Shown here one piece after another: positions 1 through 5,847 of a stretch of 7,444 bases of DNA. Source of the stretch: F23-B02 sp963632825. GTDB taxonomy: Bacteria; Bacillota; Clostridia; Oscillospirales; Oscillospiraceae. Position 1 is the stretch's first letter, and the number at the start of each line of letters is the position of its first letter. The position numbers and the translations under genes were made by a program. The DNA is taken from the NCBI GenBank assembly GCA_963632825.1, contig CAVGWF010000062.1:1-7444 (forward strand). The letters are read 5' to 3'. The notes below the pieces were generated by a model. The model was not told the origin of the DNA. It made no database searches and was given only the letters and a program-made list of their open reading frames with translations.

Positions 1-2
1 CG

Positions 3-1190
3 GTCGGCAACACCGTCACCACGGGCTCCGTCACGATCCCCATGATGAAGCGCACGGGCTACAAGCCCGAGTTTGCGGGCGCGGTCGAGGCGGCAGCCTC
101 CACCGGCGGTCAGATCATGCCCCCCATCATGGGCGCTGCGGCATTCCTCATGGCCGAGTATGTAAAACTGCCGTACAGCACGATAGCCGTCAAGGCCATC
201 CTGCCCGCCTTCCTGTACTTTGCGGGCATCTTCATTGCGGTGCACCTTGAGGCGAAGAAGCTCGGTCTGAAGGGCGTTTCGCGCAGCGAAATGGTTCCCG
301 GCAAGCAGCTTGCAGCCAAGATATACCTGCTGTTCCCCATCGTGCTGCTCATCGTTCTGGTCAGCTTCAACCTCTACACCATGCAGTTTGCGGCGACCCT
401 GTCCATCTTTGCGGCGATTATCGTCGGCTTTATAAACAAGGACAGCAGGCTGAGCTTTTCAAAAATCGTTGAGGCTCTTGAGGCCGGCGGCAAGGGCACC
501 ATCACCGTCGCAGTCGCCTGCTCGATGGCGGGCGTTATCGCGGGCTGCATCACCGTAACGGGTCTTGCGTCCAAGCTCATCGCGGCGATCGTCGCCCTGT
601 CGGGCAACACGCTGATCATCGGTCTGTTCCTGACCATGGTCTGCTGCATCATCCTCGGCATGGGTGTTCCCACCACCGCAAACTACTGCATCATGGCAGC
701 CACCTGCGCCCCCATCCTCGAAAAGCTCGGCGTTCCCACGGTTGCCGCGCATTTCTTCGTGTTCTACTTCGGCATCGTCGCCGATATCACTCCGCCCGTT
801 GCGCTCGCGGCCTACGCGGGCAGCGCGATAGCGAAGTCCAACCCCATGAAGACCGGCGTAAACGCGACAAAGCTCGCAATCGCGGCCTTCATCGTCCCCT
901 ATGTTTTTGCCTACAGCCCCTCGATGCTCTTCATTGATGTAACGAGCTGGGTAGAGGTCGTATCCATCTGCATCAGCGCGATGTTCGGCATCTACGGCGT
1001 CGCGGCCGGTCTCAACGGCTTCGTAAAGCGCAAGCTCAACTGGTTTGTCCGCATCCTGTTCTTTGTCGGCGGTCTGGGACTTATCATCCCCGGCTGGAAG
1101 ACCGACCTTTTCGGTCTGGTGCTCATCGGCGGTCTGACCGCTTACGAGTTCATAAAGGCAAAGCAGGAGCAGAATGTGATGCCTGCATAA
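3..1190 (+). CDS. TRAP transporter fused permease subunit (TAXI type, DctM-like), 5' truncated by window edge
   Basis: Membrane permease of a tripartite ATP-independent periplasmic (TRAP) transporter, using an ion gradient to import a solute, probably an organic acid, delivered by a binding protein of the TAXI type. The frame is open to the left edge, so the N-terminus lies outside; the visible part is 395 residues. It begins inside a conserved stretch (VGNTVTTGSVTIPMMKRTGY) followed by AAASTGGQIMPPIMGAAAF. It then runs through many hydrophobic segments, including the typical GMGVPTTANYCIMAATCAP and DITPPVALAAYAGSAIAKSNP motifs near the last third. The C-terminus (SPSMLFIDV to the end) matches the tail seen in 4TM/12TM fused permeases. 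The ATG at 42 is internal, because conserved sequence precedes it. It ends in tandem TAA TAA stops just before a hairpin terminator. It is markedly more GC-rich than the convergent operon (42 of 60 bases in 481-540). The substrate cannot be told from this part. Confidence 0.93.
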   Translation, partial: VGNTVTTGSVTIPMMKRTGYKPEFAGAVEAAASTGGQIMPPIMGAAAFLMAEYVKLPYSTIAVKAILPAFLYFAGIFIAVHLEAKKLGLKGVSRSEMVPGKQLAAKIYLLFPIVLLIVLVSFNLYTMQFAATLSIFAAIIVGFINKDSRLSFSKIVEALEAGGKGTITVAVACSMAGVIAGCITVTGLASKLIAAIVALSGNTLIIGLFLTMVCCIILGMGVPTTANYCIMAATCAPILEKLGVPTVAAHFFVFYFGIVADITPPVALAAYAGSAIAKSNPMKTGVNATKLAIAAFIVPYVFAYSPSMLFIDVTSWVEVVSICISAMFGIYGVAAGLNGFVKRKLNWFVRILFFVGGLGLIIPGWKTDLFGLVLIGGLTAYEFIKAKQEQNVMPA

Positions 1191-1210
1191 TAAGCGCAGC
1201 ATACGGTCAT

Positions 1211-1261
1211 AAAAATGCCGGGGCAGCGATCCGAAACGGTTCGTCTGCACCCGGCACTTTT
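1211..1261. terminator. Bidirectional intrinsic terminator between convergent units
   Basis: A long inverted repeat sits between the two convergent stop codons, about 20 nt from each. Outer arms pair AAAA.TGCCGGG with CCCGGCA.TTTT, a middle GCAG pairs with CTGC, and an inner CGATCCG-AAA-CGGTTCG closes the loop (one T-T mismatch). The T run after the right arm serves the + strand permease. The A run before the left arm becomes a U run for the - strand operon. The pairing was done by eye and no folding energy was computed. Confidence 0.85.
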
Positions 1262-1280
1262 AATGCGGTTTATGGATTTG

Positions 1281-1595
1281 TTATACATTGCATTTCCCGA
1301 TATTATCGGTCAGAAAAGCTTCTGCGGGGTCAGCGGGATTATAGCTGACTCTGGCGGCGCTGCCGACAGAGGTGCTGCCCATGACCGGTACCCTCTTTTG
1401 TCCCACGGGCAGAAAGCCGATTTTAATTGCCTCGCTTCTGAGCTTTATGCTGTCTTCAATCTCGTAGGTCCTGCCGCCGGCCTCGTATCGGACCGTTATC
1501 ACCGTCGGAAAATCAAGTCCCTTTACCCGCAGATCGACTATTGTACCGCTTGTGATCGCCGTACAGTTTGCCTTGTTTACCTTCATAGCCGTCAT
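1281..1595 (-). CDS. Small soluble DUF3592-like beta protein, last gene of the operon
   Basis: A 104-residue protein with no signal peptide or membrane segment. Two stretches are typical of DUF3592-type beta folds: VITVRYEAGGRTYEIED (residues 32-48) and ARVSYNPADPAEAFL (residues 81-95). These match the family pattern of a Y-x-x-x-G-x-x-Y strand pair followed by V-x-Y-x-P-x-x-P. Family members are often anchored by flanking helices; this one has only the soluble part. Its ATG overlaps the upstream stop (ATGA), indicating translational coupling. A second ATG three codons in (M4) sits at a better distance from a weak GGGGA and could be the true start. Being last in a secretion-substrate operon, it could be an immunity or accessory protein, but nothing in the sequence proves a role. 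It ends just before the shared terminator. Confidence 0.8.
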   Translation of the reverse strand: MTAMKVNKANCTAITSGTIVDLRVKGLDFPTVITVRYEAGGRTYEIEDSIKLRSEAIKIGFLPVGQKRVPVMGSTSVGSAARVSYNPADPAEAFLTDNIGKCNV

Positions 1596-2053
1596 TCCCC
1601 GACTTTCTGTTCTTCCGCGAAGGTCACCCTGACATCGCTGAATGTTCCCGTTATATCTCCGGCGCGAAATTCCTCGTCGTTTTTAAGTCCCTTGACCGGA
1701 ATACCAAGGTGGACGAGAAGCCCCTCGTTTGTTTGCAGGCTGCCCATAAATTCCTTGTCGAAGTTTATTGTAGTCATAGCTATCCTTGCCTCGCTGTTCG
1801 TGAAGCCGAGCCTTATGACTCCGTGGAGCTCGTTTATCGGCCGGTCCATACGGTTTACAAAGAGGCAGGCGGTTATCATTTTCCGCTCACGGTGCAGATA
1901 AATGCCCTTTACAAAAACGAAGTTGACCGTTCCGTCGGCATAATTGAGCTCGGCATCCTTATATACCTCGCTTACGCTTTCAAATTCCCTTTTGATCTCG
2001 GGATCGGACAGCTGCCCCTCGTGTGCCTTTGCAGGCACTACCTTAATTGACAT
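1592..2053 (-). CDS. Beta-rich hypothetical protein (SLAP-like pattern), function unknown
   Basis: A 153-residue soluble protein with no signal peptide or transmembrane helix. The core (about residues 43-120) alternates hydrophobic residues as in a beta sandwich: VNFVFVKGIYL, then ACLFVNRMDRPINELHGVIRLGF, then IAMTTINFDKEFMGSLQTN. This resembles the layout of SLAP-type domains of Firmicutes (aliphatic strand, F-x-N turn, PI-x-x-L, then 'IA...F'), but the likeness is by eye and weak. Start support: AAGGA about 8 nt before ATG. It begins 13 nt after the 140-aa gene and overlaps the next gene by 4 nt, so it is co-expressed with the LXG-like protein. An immunity or surface-accessory role is possible but not shown. 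Confidence 0.8.
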   Translation of the reverse strand: MSIKVVPAKAHEGQLSDPEIKREFESVSEVYKDAELNYADGTVNFVFVKGIYLHRERKMITACLFVNRMDRPINELHGVIRLGFTNSEARIAMTTINFDKEFMGSLQTNEGLLVHLGIPVKGLKNDEEFRAGDITGTFSDVRVTFAEEQKVGE

Positions 2054-2066
2054 GTGATACTTCCTT

Positions 2067-2489
2067 TCAGTTTACCCAGTTCTGGATCGTGTGGGAGACC
2101 GTGTTTATCTGGGCCTCAAGCCATCCGATCACACCGTCACATTCGTACGCCATGTTCTCATACTTGCAGCGTGCAAGATTCAGCCTGTCCATGTTGGTAT
2201 CTATATTGCCGATAACAACATCGTAGTCCTTCGCCAGAGCCTTTGTACTCGCCTTGTACGATTCAATGTAGAGCTTCCCTCTGAATGTATCGTACGGCTC
2301 GTTGGCAAACGACTTTAAGCCGTTGCGGTATTCCTTTATGACCTTTTTATCGTCAGCCATTCTGTTATACACGGCGCCGATCTCGTTTGCGATGTTCATA
2401 TATTTCCGGCGCTCCGCCAATTTTGCCGCAAGCTGTCTTTTATAGCGGTCAAACGCATTTTTGAAATCCTCTAAGGTTTCCATTGCCAT
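2067..2489 (-). CDS. Coiled-coil LXG-partner-like protein (DUF5082/YwqH-like)
   Basis: A 140-residue, almost wholly helical protein with heptad-like spacing across residues 5-60 and 75-135, no signal peptide and no membrane segment. A turn around Y66-DTFRG-71 resembles the W/F-x-G turn between the two long helices of WXG-like and DUF5082 proteins. After it, KDYDVVIGNIDTNMDRL and ARCKYENM fit the second helix of that family. In Bacillus loci such as ywqH-ywqI-ywqJ a DUF5082 protein accompanies an LXG toxin and helps target it to type VII secretion; the same role is inferred here. It lies directly downstream of the LXG-like gene (20 nt gap), not upstream as in the familiar layout. The ATG is backed by GGGAGG with a normal spacer. 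The family assignment is by pattern only. Confidence 0.82.
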   Translation of the reverse strand: MAMETLEDFKNAFDRYKRQLAAKLAERRKYMNIANEIGAVYNRMADDKKVIKEYRNGLKSFANEPYDTFRGKLYIESYKASTKALAKDYDVVIGNIDTNMDRLNLARCKYENMAYECDGVIGWLEAQINTVSHTIQNWVN

Positions 2490-2509
2490 GCTTTATTTCC
2501 TCCCTTCGA

Positions 2510-3934
2510 TCACCAAGGCCATTTGAAATACGGAGTCGGTACGGTAACGGAAAAGTCAAGTCCCAGCAGCAGTGCGGCATCGACCTTTACGGTAGTGGCA
2601 TTAATATTGACATATTCGGTCTCTATCGCCGTCTTGCTCTCTGCCCAAATTGCGAAGCTGCCTCCGGCTTTGGCCTTCGCACCCACCTTGAAGCCGAGCA
2701 GGGATTCAGTTTCTCCGGTTGCCGTATCGGTATTCTTATATGCGAGTATCGTCGTTCCGGCTTTAACGCTTGCCGATCCAAGCGACGCGGATGCGTCGAC
2801 ACCGACGGCAAATTCACCGTCATCCTCAAATTCAAACGCAGCCTTACCGTCGGCGGCAAGGACCTTCACCTCACCCTTAACAAAAGCATTGAGATCATCT
2901 GAGCCGAGAACGACAGAGCCGTCGGCCTCGATGAGTCCGGCCTCTGCCTCGACCCTGTAGCCCTTGTACTTATCCGACCAGCCGGCTTTTGCCTCGCCCT
3001 CTGCAAAGCCGACTTTGGCATTTGCGCTCCCTCTCAGGTAATCGGTAAACTGTGCATAACCGTTGGCGGCAAGTACGGCAGCCTTGCCCTTGGCAAATGC
3101 CGTCCCGTCCTCAACTCCGGCTTCTCCGGACGCCGTCAGGACCGCATACCCTGCGTAAGCATATACATCAAGGCACAGCCCCGCTGCCCATTGATCCTCC
3201 GCCACAGTGACCTCACCCGCCACATACTCAAACGGGTCCTCCTGAAGCTTCAAGTACAGAGCCACATTGCCGGTCTTGTGGAACCAATCCTGCGCCTGAA
3301 GATCCTTAGCATTGTCGGTAACGAACCTGCCGTCGCCATTATAGCAGTACTCCATCATTCTTTCAATCAGAGTGCTGACCTCCACTATGCGGGTCATAAG
3401 CTCGTTAGCGGCATTATACGCCTGATCGTCGGCCTCGTACAGATTCTCTCGTATCTTTTTCAGCGTCTCCTGAGCTTCGGAGTAGCCCTGATTTACCGTG
3501 CCCATCTCCAGCGCTTTGGTCGCTATGTATTTTGACGCAAGCTGCATGACCTCATTCAGCTCTGCCTTCGTGCCGTCGTACACCTGCTCTTTTAATATAA
3601 GCCCCTTATTTATGTAGTCGAGCACATTCTCGTCAACTCTGCCGTTGAAGCTGAACTCATACTGGTAAAACGCCTCGGCAAAGATCTGGATCATCATGGA
3701 CATATCGGAAGCAATGTCCATCATCCCTCCGATTATATTGATTGCACCGTTAGTGAGATAGCTCTTAAATGCATCCGCCGCGTCGCCGCGAAAGCAGTTT
3801 GACACGGACAGCTTGTACGCGGATTTAAACTGCGAATAAAACTTATCCTGCACGGTCGTCCCGTATGCCTTCACGGCGTCATGCATACTGATGACCGCAG
3901 CATTATCAAGATATAAATCACCCTTGTTAGCCAA
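2510..3934 (-). CDS. LXG-like type VII secretion substrate with beta-repeat C-terminus
   Basis: A 474-residue protein without a Sec signal peptide. Residues 1 to about 215 are helical and resemble the LXG N-terminal targeting domain. An F48-R-G50 turn is followed by DAADAFKSYL, then a long helix (AINIIGGMMDIASDMSMMIQIF) and E-rich helices to about 195. Residues 250-474 change character to an Ala/Gly-rich, alternating polar/hydrophobic sequence, probably beta strands, ending in PTPYFKWPW. Two imperfect copies are visible: about 278-318 (AFAKGKAAVLAANGYAQF ... EAKAG) and 349-392 (AFVKGEVKVLAADGKAAF ... SVKAG). No catalytic signature of a known toxin was found. The start is TTG: AGGTGA lies 6 nt before it, overlapping the stop of the preceding gene, and no ATG or GTG competes. 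Small helical partner-like genes flank it. It could be a pore-forming or surface-structural effector rather than an enzyme; that is inference. Confidence 0.85.
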   Translation of the reverse strand: MANKGDLYLDNAAVISMHDAVKAYGTTVQDKFYSQFKSAYKLSVSNCFRGDAADAFKSYLTNGAINIIGGMMDIASDMSMMIQIFAEAFYQYEFSFNGRVDENVLDYINKGLILKEQVYDGTKAELNEVMQLASKYIATKALEMGTVNQGYSEAQETLKKIRENLYEADDQAYNAANELMTRIVEVSTLIERMMEYCYNGDGRFVTDNAKDLQAQDWFHKTGNVALYLKLQEDPFEYVAGEVTVAEDQWAAGLCLDVYAYAGYAVLTASGEAGVEDGTAFAKGKAAVLAANGYAQFTDYLRGSANAKVGFAEGEAKAGWSDKYKGYRVEAEAGLIEADGSVVLGSDDLNAFVKGEVKVLAADGKAAFEFEDDGEFAVGVDASASLGSASVKAGTTILAYKNTDTATGETESLLGFKVGAKAKAGGSFAIWAESKTAIETEYVNINATTVKVDAALLLGLDFSVTVPTPYFKWPW

Positions 3935-3940
3935 CCGAAC

Positions 3941-3946
3941 TCACCT
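3941..3946 (-). promoter_or_regulatory. Ribosome binding site supporting a TTG start of the LXG-like gene
   Basis: On the - strand AGGTGA overlaps the TGA stop of the 96-aa gene and lies 6 nt before TTG at 3934. This decides the start: the first in-frame ATG/GTG codons fall well inside the helical domain. The weak start codon plus stop overlap suggests coupled, reduced translation of the cargo protein compared with its partners. Confidence 0.65.
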
Positions 3947-4236
3947 CACTTCCCAAGTATTATATCCATGACCGGTTTAAGTGCAACATCCTCATCAACA
4001 TGCATCCACCTGAGCTTTATCCGCTTCATGCTCTCGGTGTCCATATCGAGCATTGTGCCAAACAACTCGATGGCATCGTTAAAGGCCTTTGCACACTCGA
4101 TGTATCTGTCGATGCTCCGAAGCCTGACCCCCTGCTTATCCAACGAATACTTGAGCGCCTTGATGTCTGCCGCCGCAGTCTCGAACGAATCTATCTGACC
4201 TTGGAACCCTTTTGGATCTAAATAAATTTCCGCCAT
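3946..4236 (-). CDS. Small helical LXG-associated protein (Lap/DUF3130/DUF5344-like)
   Basis: A 96-residue protein, mostly helical, with no signal peptide or membrane segment. The central part (about residues 25-85) has the spacing of the small partners of LXG toxins: a helix with K-Y-S-L at 29-32, a turn near GVRLRSID, a helix AKAFNDAIELFGTMLDMDTESMK, and a closing 'W-x-x-x-D-x-D-x-A' at 77-85. In known systems proteins of this type (Lap1/YwqI) pair with a DUF5082-like protein and the LXG domain to make the type VII export signal. Its start ATG directly abuts the TAA of the M16-like gene, with AAAGGAG inside that gene 9 nt upstream. It is 11 nt from the LXG-like gene. The WXG motif itself is absent, so it is not a canonical WXG100 protein. 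The family call is by eye. Confidence 0.8.
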   Translation of the reverse strand: MAEIYLDPKGFQGQIDSFETAAADIKALKYSLDKQGVRLRSIDRYIECAKAFNDAIELFGTMLDMDTESMKRIKLRWMHVDEDVALKPVMDIILGK

Positions 4237-5346
4237 TTATTTTATCTCCTTTCTAAGCACAACCTGCGCCTCCGATATCTTGAAGTCCGCCTTCGCGCAC
4301 ATCTCGTCAAACAGCTCGTATGTGCAGCCGTTAAGAAATTCGAGATACTGGTCTATATAAATACCCACTGTCATAAGTCCCGCCGCTTTTATCGCAAACA
4401 GCTCCGGACTGCCGTGCATCAGAATGATATACTTTGAAAGCAGGCGCTTCTGCGCAGACAGGAACGACTGCTCGCTGCAGGAGACCAGTCTGCGTTTGCG
4501 GCTGTCGAGACAGGAGACCGGGAAAATTATGCTCGCATCCAGCGCATCGACCCAGACCTCCGCGCCGTGTGCCTCTATGTGCTCTGCAAGCAGCTCGGTT
4601 ATCACAAGCTTTGAAAAATTTGTTATGCACTCGCTCATGAAATCGAATGCCTCGACCATCAGGCTGACATCCTGGCGCGCGACATTCACGATATGGGCAT
4701 CCTGACGCAGATAGGGATCGTAACCGTATCCGGCAATGCGCACATTGTGCAGCTCCGGAAGCTCGCCGTCTTCAAATGACAGCTCGGAAATGTCAAGATC
4801 ATCCGTCTGACCTATAACATAAACGCATATATTTCCCGGCACGAGGAGCGCCCGTGCACAGGATACGAATGTGTCGAAATCTATTTTTTCAATATCATCT
4901 ATCAGCGCTCTGAGAGTGAAGCGCTTGTTTAAATCGGAAAACTCATAGGCCTTGTACTGTGCGCGGAACGCGCCCTCCTTATACCGCGCGGCAAATGCCT
5001 CTCTCGCGGTATGCTTGGCCTTTTTAAATGCTTCCTCATTGTATTCATGGTTTAGCAGAGCCAATATGACCCGCTTCAGCGCAGGAACAAGCTCCGTCTT
5101 CTTCCTGCTGAACGAAATCGTCGAAACGGCCCTCTGTATGTCAAAATGCAGACCCGGCATATTGCTCTCGAGTCTGTAGTAATTAAACAAGACATTATAA
5201 AATGCGCAGTTTGAAACGAAATGCTCTTTCTCTCCCAAGATGAAGTCACGCGTCACAAATCCACCGCGCAGGCTCACGGCAGCGTAAAGCACATCCTGCT
5301 CATACGGGTGGTTATTCAGCTCGATTTGCATCTTCATTTTGTCCAT
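4237..5346 (-). CDS. M16-like pseudopeptidase (degenerate zinc motif)
   Basis: A 369-residue soluble protein whose layout follows one M16 (insulinase/YfmF-like) subunit. Residues 27-55 (RGGFVTRDFILGEKEHFVSN...) sit where M16 enzymes carry the G-x-x-H-F-x-E-H zinc motif. Here it reads H42-F-V-S-N46, so the catalytic Glu and second His are lost. Residues 76-120 (STISFSRKKTELVPALKR, then EEAFKKAKHTAREAF) match the following strand and 'EeFeraK' helix. ALLVPGNICVYVIGQ at 166-180 matches the strand closing the first domain, and 225-369 gives a second, shorter half. It is therefore probably non-catalytic, like the inactive partners of M16 pairs. The start is ATG at 5346 with GAGGAG 7 nt upstream; a TTG five codons earlier overlaps that site and is rejected. 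It lies between the WXG100 and LXG-partner genes. A chaperone or scaffold role is inference. Confidence 0.8.
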   Translation of the reverse strand: MDKMKMQIELNNHPYEQDVLYAAVSLRGGFVTRDFILGEKEHFVSNCAFYNVLFNYYRLESNMPGLHFDIQRAVSTISFSRKKTELVPALKRVILALLNHEYNEEAFKKAKHTAREAFAARYKEGAFRAQYKAYEFSDLNKRFTLRALIDDIEKIDFDTFVSCARALLVPGNICVYVIGQTDDLDISELSFEDGELPELHNVRIAGYGYDPYLRQDAHIVNVARQDVSLMVEAFDFMSECITNFSKLVITELLAEHIEAHGAEVWVDALDASIIFPVSCLDSRKRRLVSCSEQSFLSAQKRLLSKYIILMHGSPELFAIKAAGLMTVGIYIDQYLEFLNGCTYELFDEMCAKADFKISEAQVVLRKEIK

Positions 5347-5353
5347 AGTATTT

Positions 5354-5359
5354 CTCCTC
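5354..5359 (-). promoter_or_regulatory. Ribosome binding site fixing the start of the M16-like gene
   Basis: GAGGAG on the - strand is followed by 7 nt and ATG. The in-frame TTG upstream would place this site inside the coding region, so the ATG at 5346 is preferred. Confidence 0.85.
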
Positions 5360-5366
5360 AATATAC

Positions 5367-5406
5367 TTTAAGCTGACAGCAGGCATCCAGCTTCCGTCAG
5401 CTTAAA
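5367..5406 (-). ncRNA. Intercistronic hairpin 2 (leader of the M16-like gene)
   Basis: A perfect 11-bp inverted repeat, TTTAAGCTGAC pairing with GTCAGCTTAAA, around an 18-nt loop. It lies directly upstream of the ribosome binding site of the M16-like gene. No U run follows on the - strand, so it is not a standard intrinsic terminator. It may act as an mRNA stability or processing element. Confidence 0.6.
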
Positions 5407-5407
5407 T

Positions 5408-5445
5408 GCAAGCCGCCTCGTTGCAGCGGGCAGGAGACGGCTTGC
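5408..5445 (-). ncRNA. Intercistronic hairpin 1 (3' of the WXG100 gene)
   Basis: A 12-bp stem, GCAAGCCGTCTC pairing with GAGGCGGCTTGC on the - strand, with a 14-nt loop, starting about 10 nt after the WXG100 stop. One pair is a G-U wobble on the - strand; on the + strand the same position would be a C-A mismatch, so the fold suits the - strand transcript. With no U run after it, a 3' protective or attenuating role for the WXG100 message is more likely than full termination. Confidence 0.65.
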
Positions 5446-5454
5446 GCAGGTGTA

Positions 5455-5751
5455 TCAGCCTCTGAACTGATTGGCGATGCCGATATCAGTCTCTTCAACT
5501 ATCTTTGCAGTCGAATCAAGGGCTGCCGCGATCTCGCGGATAAGCTCCTCGGCCTTCATGAAGCCGGGCTTGAGCTCCTGATAGCGGGCTGCGTAGGACT
5601 CGCTTGCCGAGCCTTCCCATTCGCCCTGAAGCTGCTGGAGCAGGCTGTCCATCTTGCCGATAACGCCGTTTACGGTCTCCGCCTCTGCGCGGTACTGGTT
5701 TGCTCTCTCGCGCATCTGATCCGGGGTAATTCTGATCTGATTGCTTGCCAT
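5455..5751 (-). CDS. WXG100 family (ESAT-6/EsxA-like) secreted protein
   Basis: A 98-residue protein of the usual WXG100 length. It has two amphipathic helices (about 9-41 and 50-90) joined by a turn with the hallmark W45-E-G47, in the context LQGEWEGSASESYAARYQEL. These proteins form four-helix-bundle dimers and are exported by the type VII (ESX/Yuk) system without a cleaved signal peptide, often as partners of larger effectors. No C-terminal Y-x-x-x-D/E export motif is present, as also in several Firmicutes EsxA proteins. The ATG has a very strong GGAGGAG 8 nt upstream, suggesting high expression. It is separated from the 519-aa gene by 96 nt and from the M16-like gene by 108 nt holding two hairpins. 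No EssC ATPase is in the window, so export by T7SS is inferred from the family. Confidence 0.95.
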   Translation of the reverse strand: MASNQIRITPDQMRERANQYRAEAETVNGVIGKMDSLLQQLQGEWEGSASESYAARYQELKPGFMKAEELIREIAAALDSTAKIVEETDIGIANQFRG

Positions 5752-5785
5752 AGTTTTTTCTCCTCCAACTATATTTGTGATTTGT

Positions 5786-5799
5786 GCTGCTCACGCAGC
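5786..5799 (-). ncRNA. Small GNRA-type hairpin in the WXG100 5' leader
   Basis: GCTGC-GTGA-GCAGC folds as a 5-bp stem with a GNRA-class tetraloop, 19 nt before the WXG100 ribosome binding site. The 96-nt gap otherwise holds no clear terminator after the 519-aa gene and no convincing sigma-70-type promoter. The hairpin may be a leader stabiliser, but short stems of this kind also arise by chance. Confidence 0.35.
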
Positions 5800-5847
5800 T
5801 GGTTTTTGTGTGTTATACGCCGTAGATGTCAATATGTTTTTTATTCT

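Noticed and set aside
459..1250. Long open frame on the - strand (263 codons) opposite the TRAP permease
   Set aside because: It is antisense to a clearly conserved membrane protein in GC-rich DNA. Its translation is low-complexity, charged and family-less, and it would run through the terminator hairpin.
1215..1901. Open frame on the + strand (228 codons) opposite the two terminal small genes
   Set aside because: It starts inside the terminator stem and has no ribosome binding site. The opposite strand encodes two proteins with coherent beta patterns, good spacing and an ATGA overlap.
2523..2960. Ser/Ala-rich + strand open frame opposite the LXG-like C-terminus
   Set aside because: It is a shadow of the Ala/Gly-rich repeats on the coding strand, with no ribosome binding site or recognisable domain.
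5347..5361. TTG start adding five residues (MRRNT) to the M16-like protein
   Set aside because: It would place the GAGGAG ribosome binding site inside the coding sequence; the ATG at 5346 lies 7 nt from that site.
5516..5794. Overlapping - strand open frame (92 codons) across the WXG100 gene
   Set aside because: It is out of frame with the unmistakable WXG100 protein, Arg/Pro-rich and without its own ribosome binding site.
5812..5832. Possible promoter for the WXG100 gene: TTGACA followed by TATAAC on the - strand
   Set aside because: The two hexamers are only 9 nt apart, far from the usual 16-18. No good -10 lies 17 nt after TTGACA, and no good -35 lies 17 nt before TATAAC.
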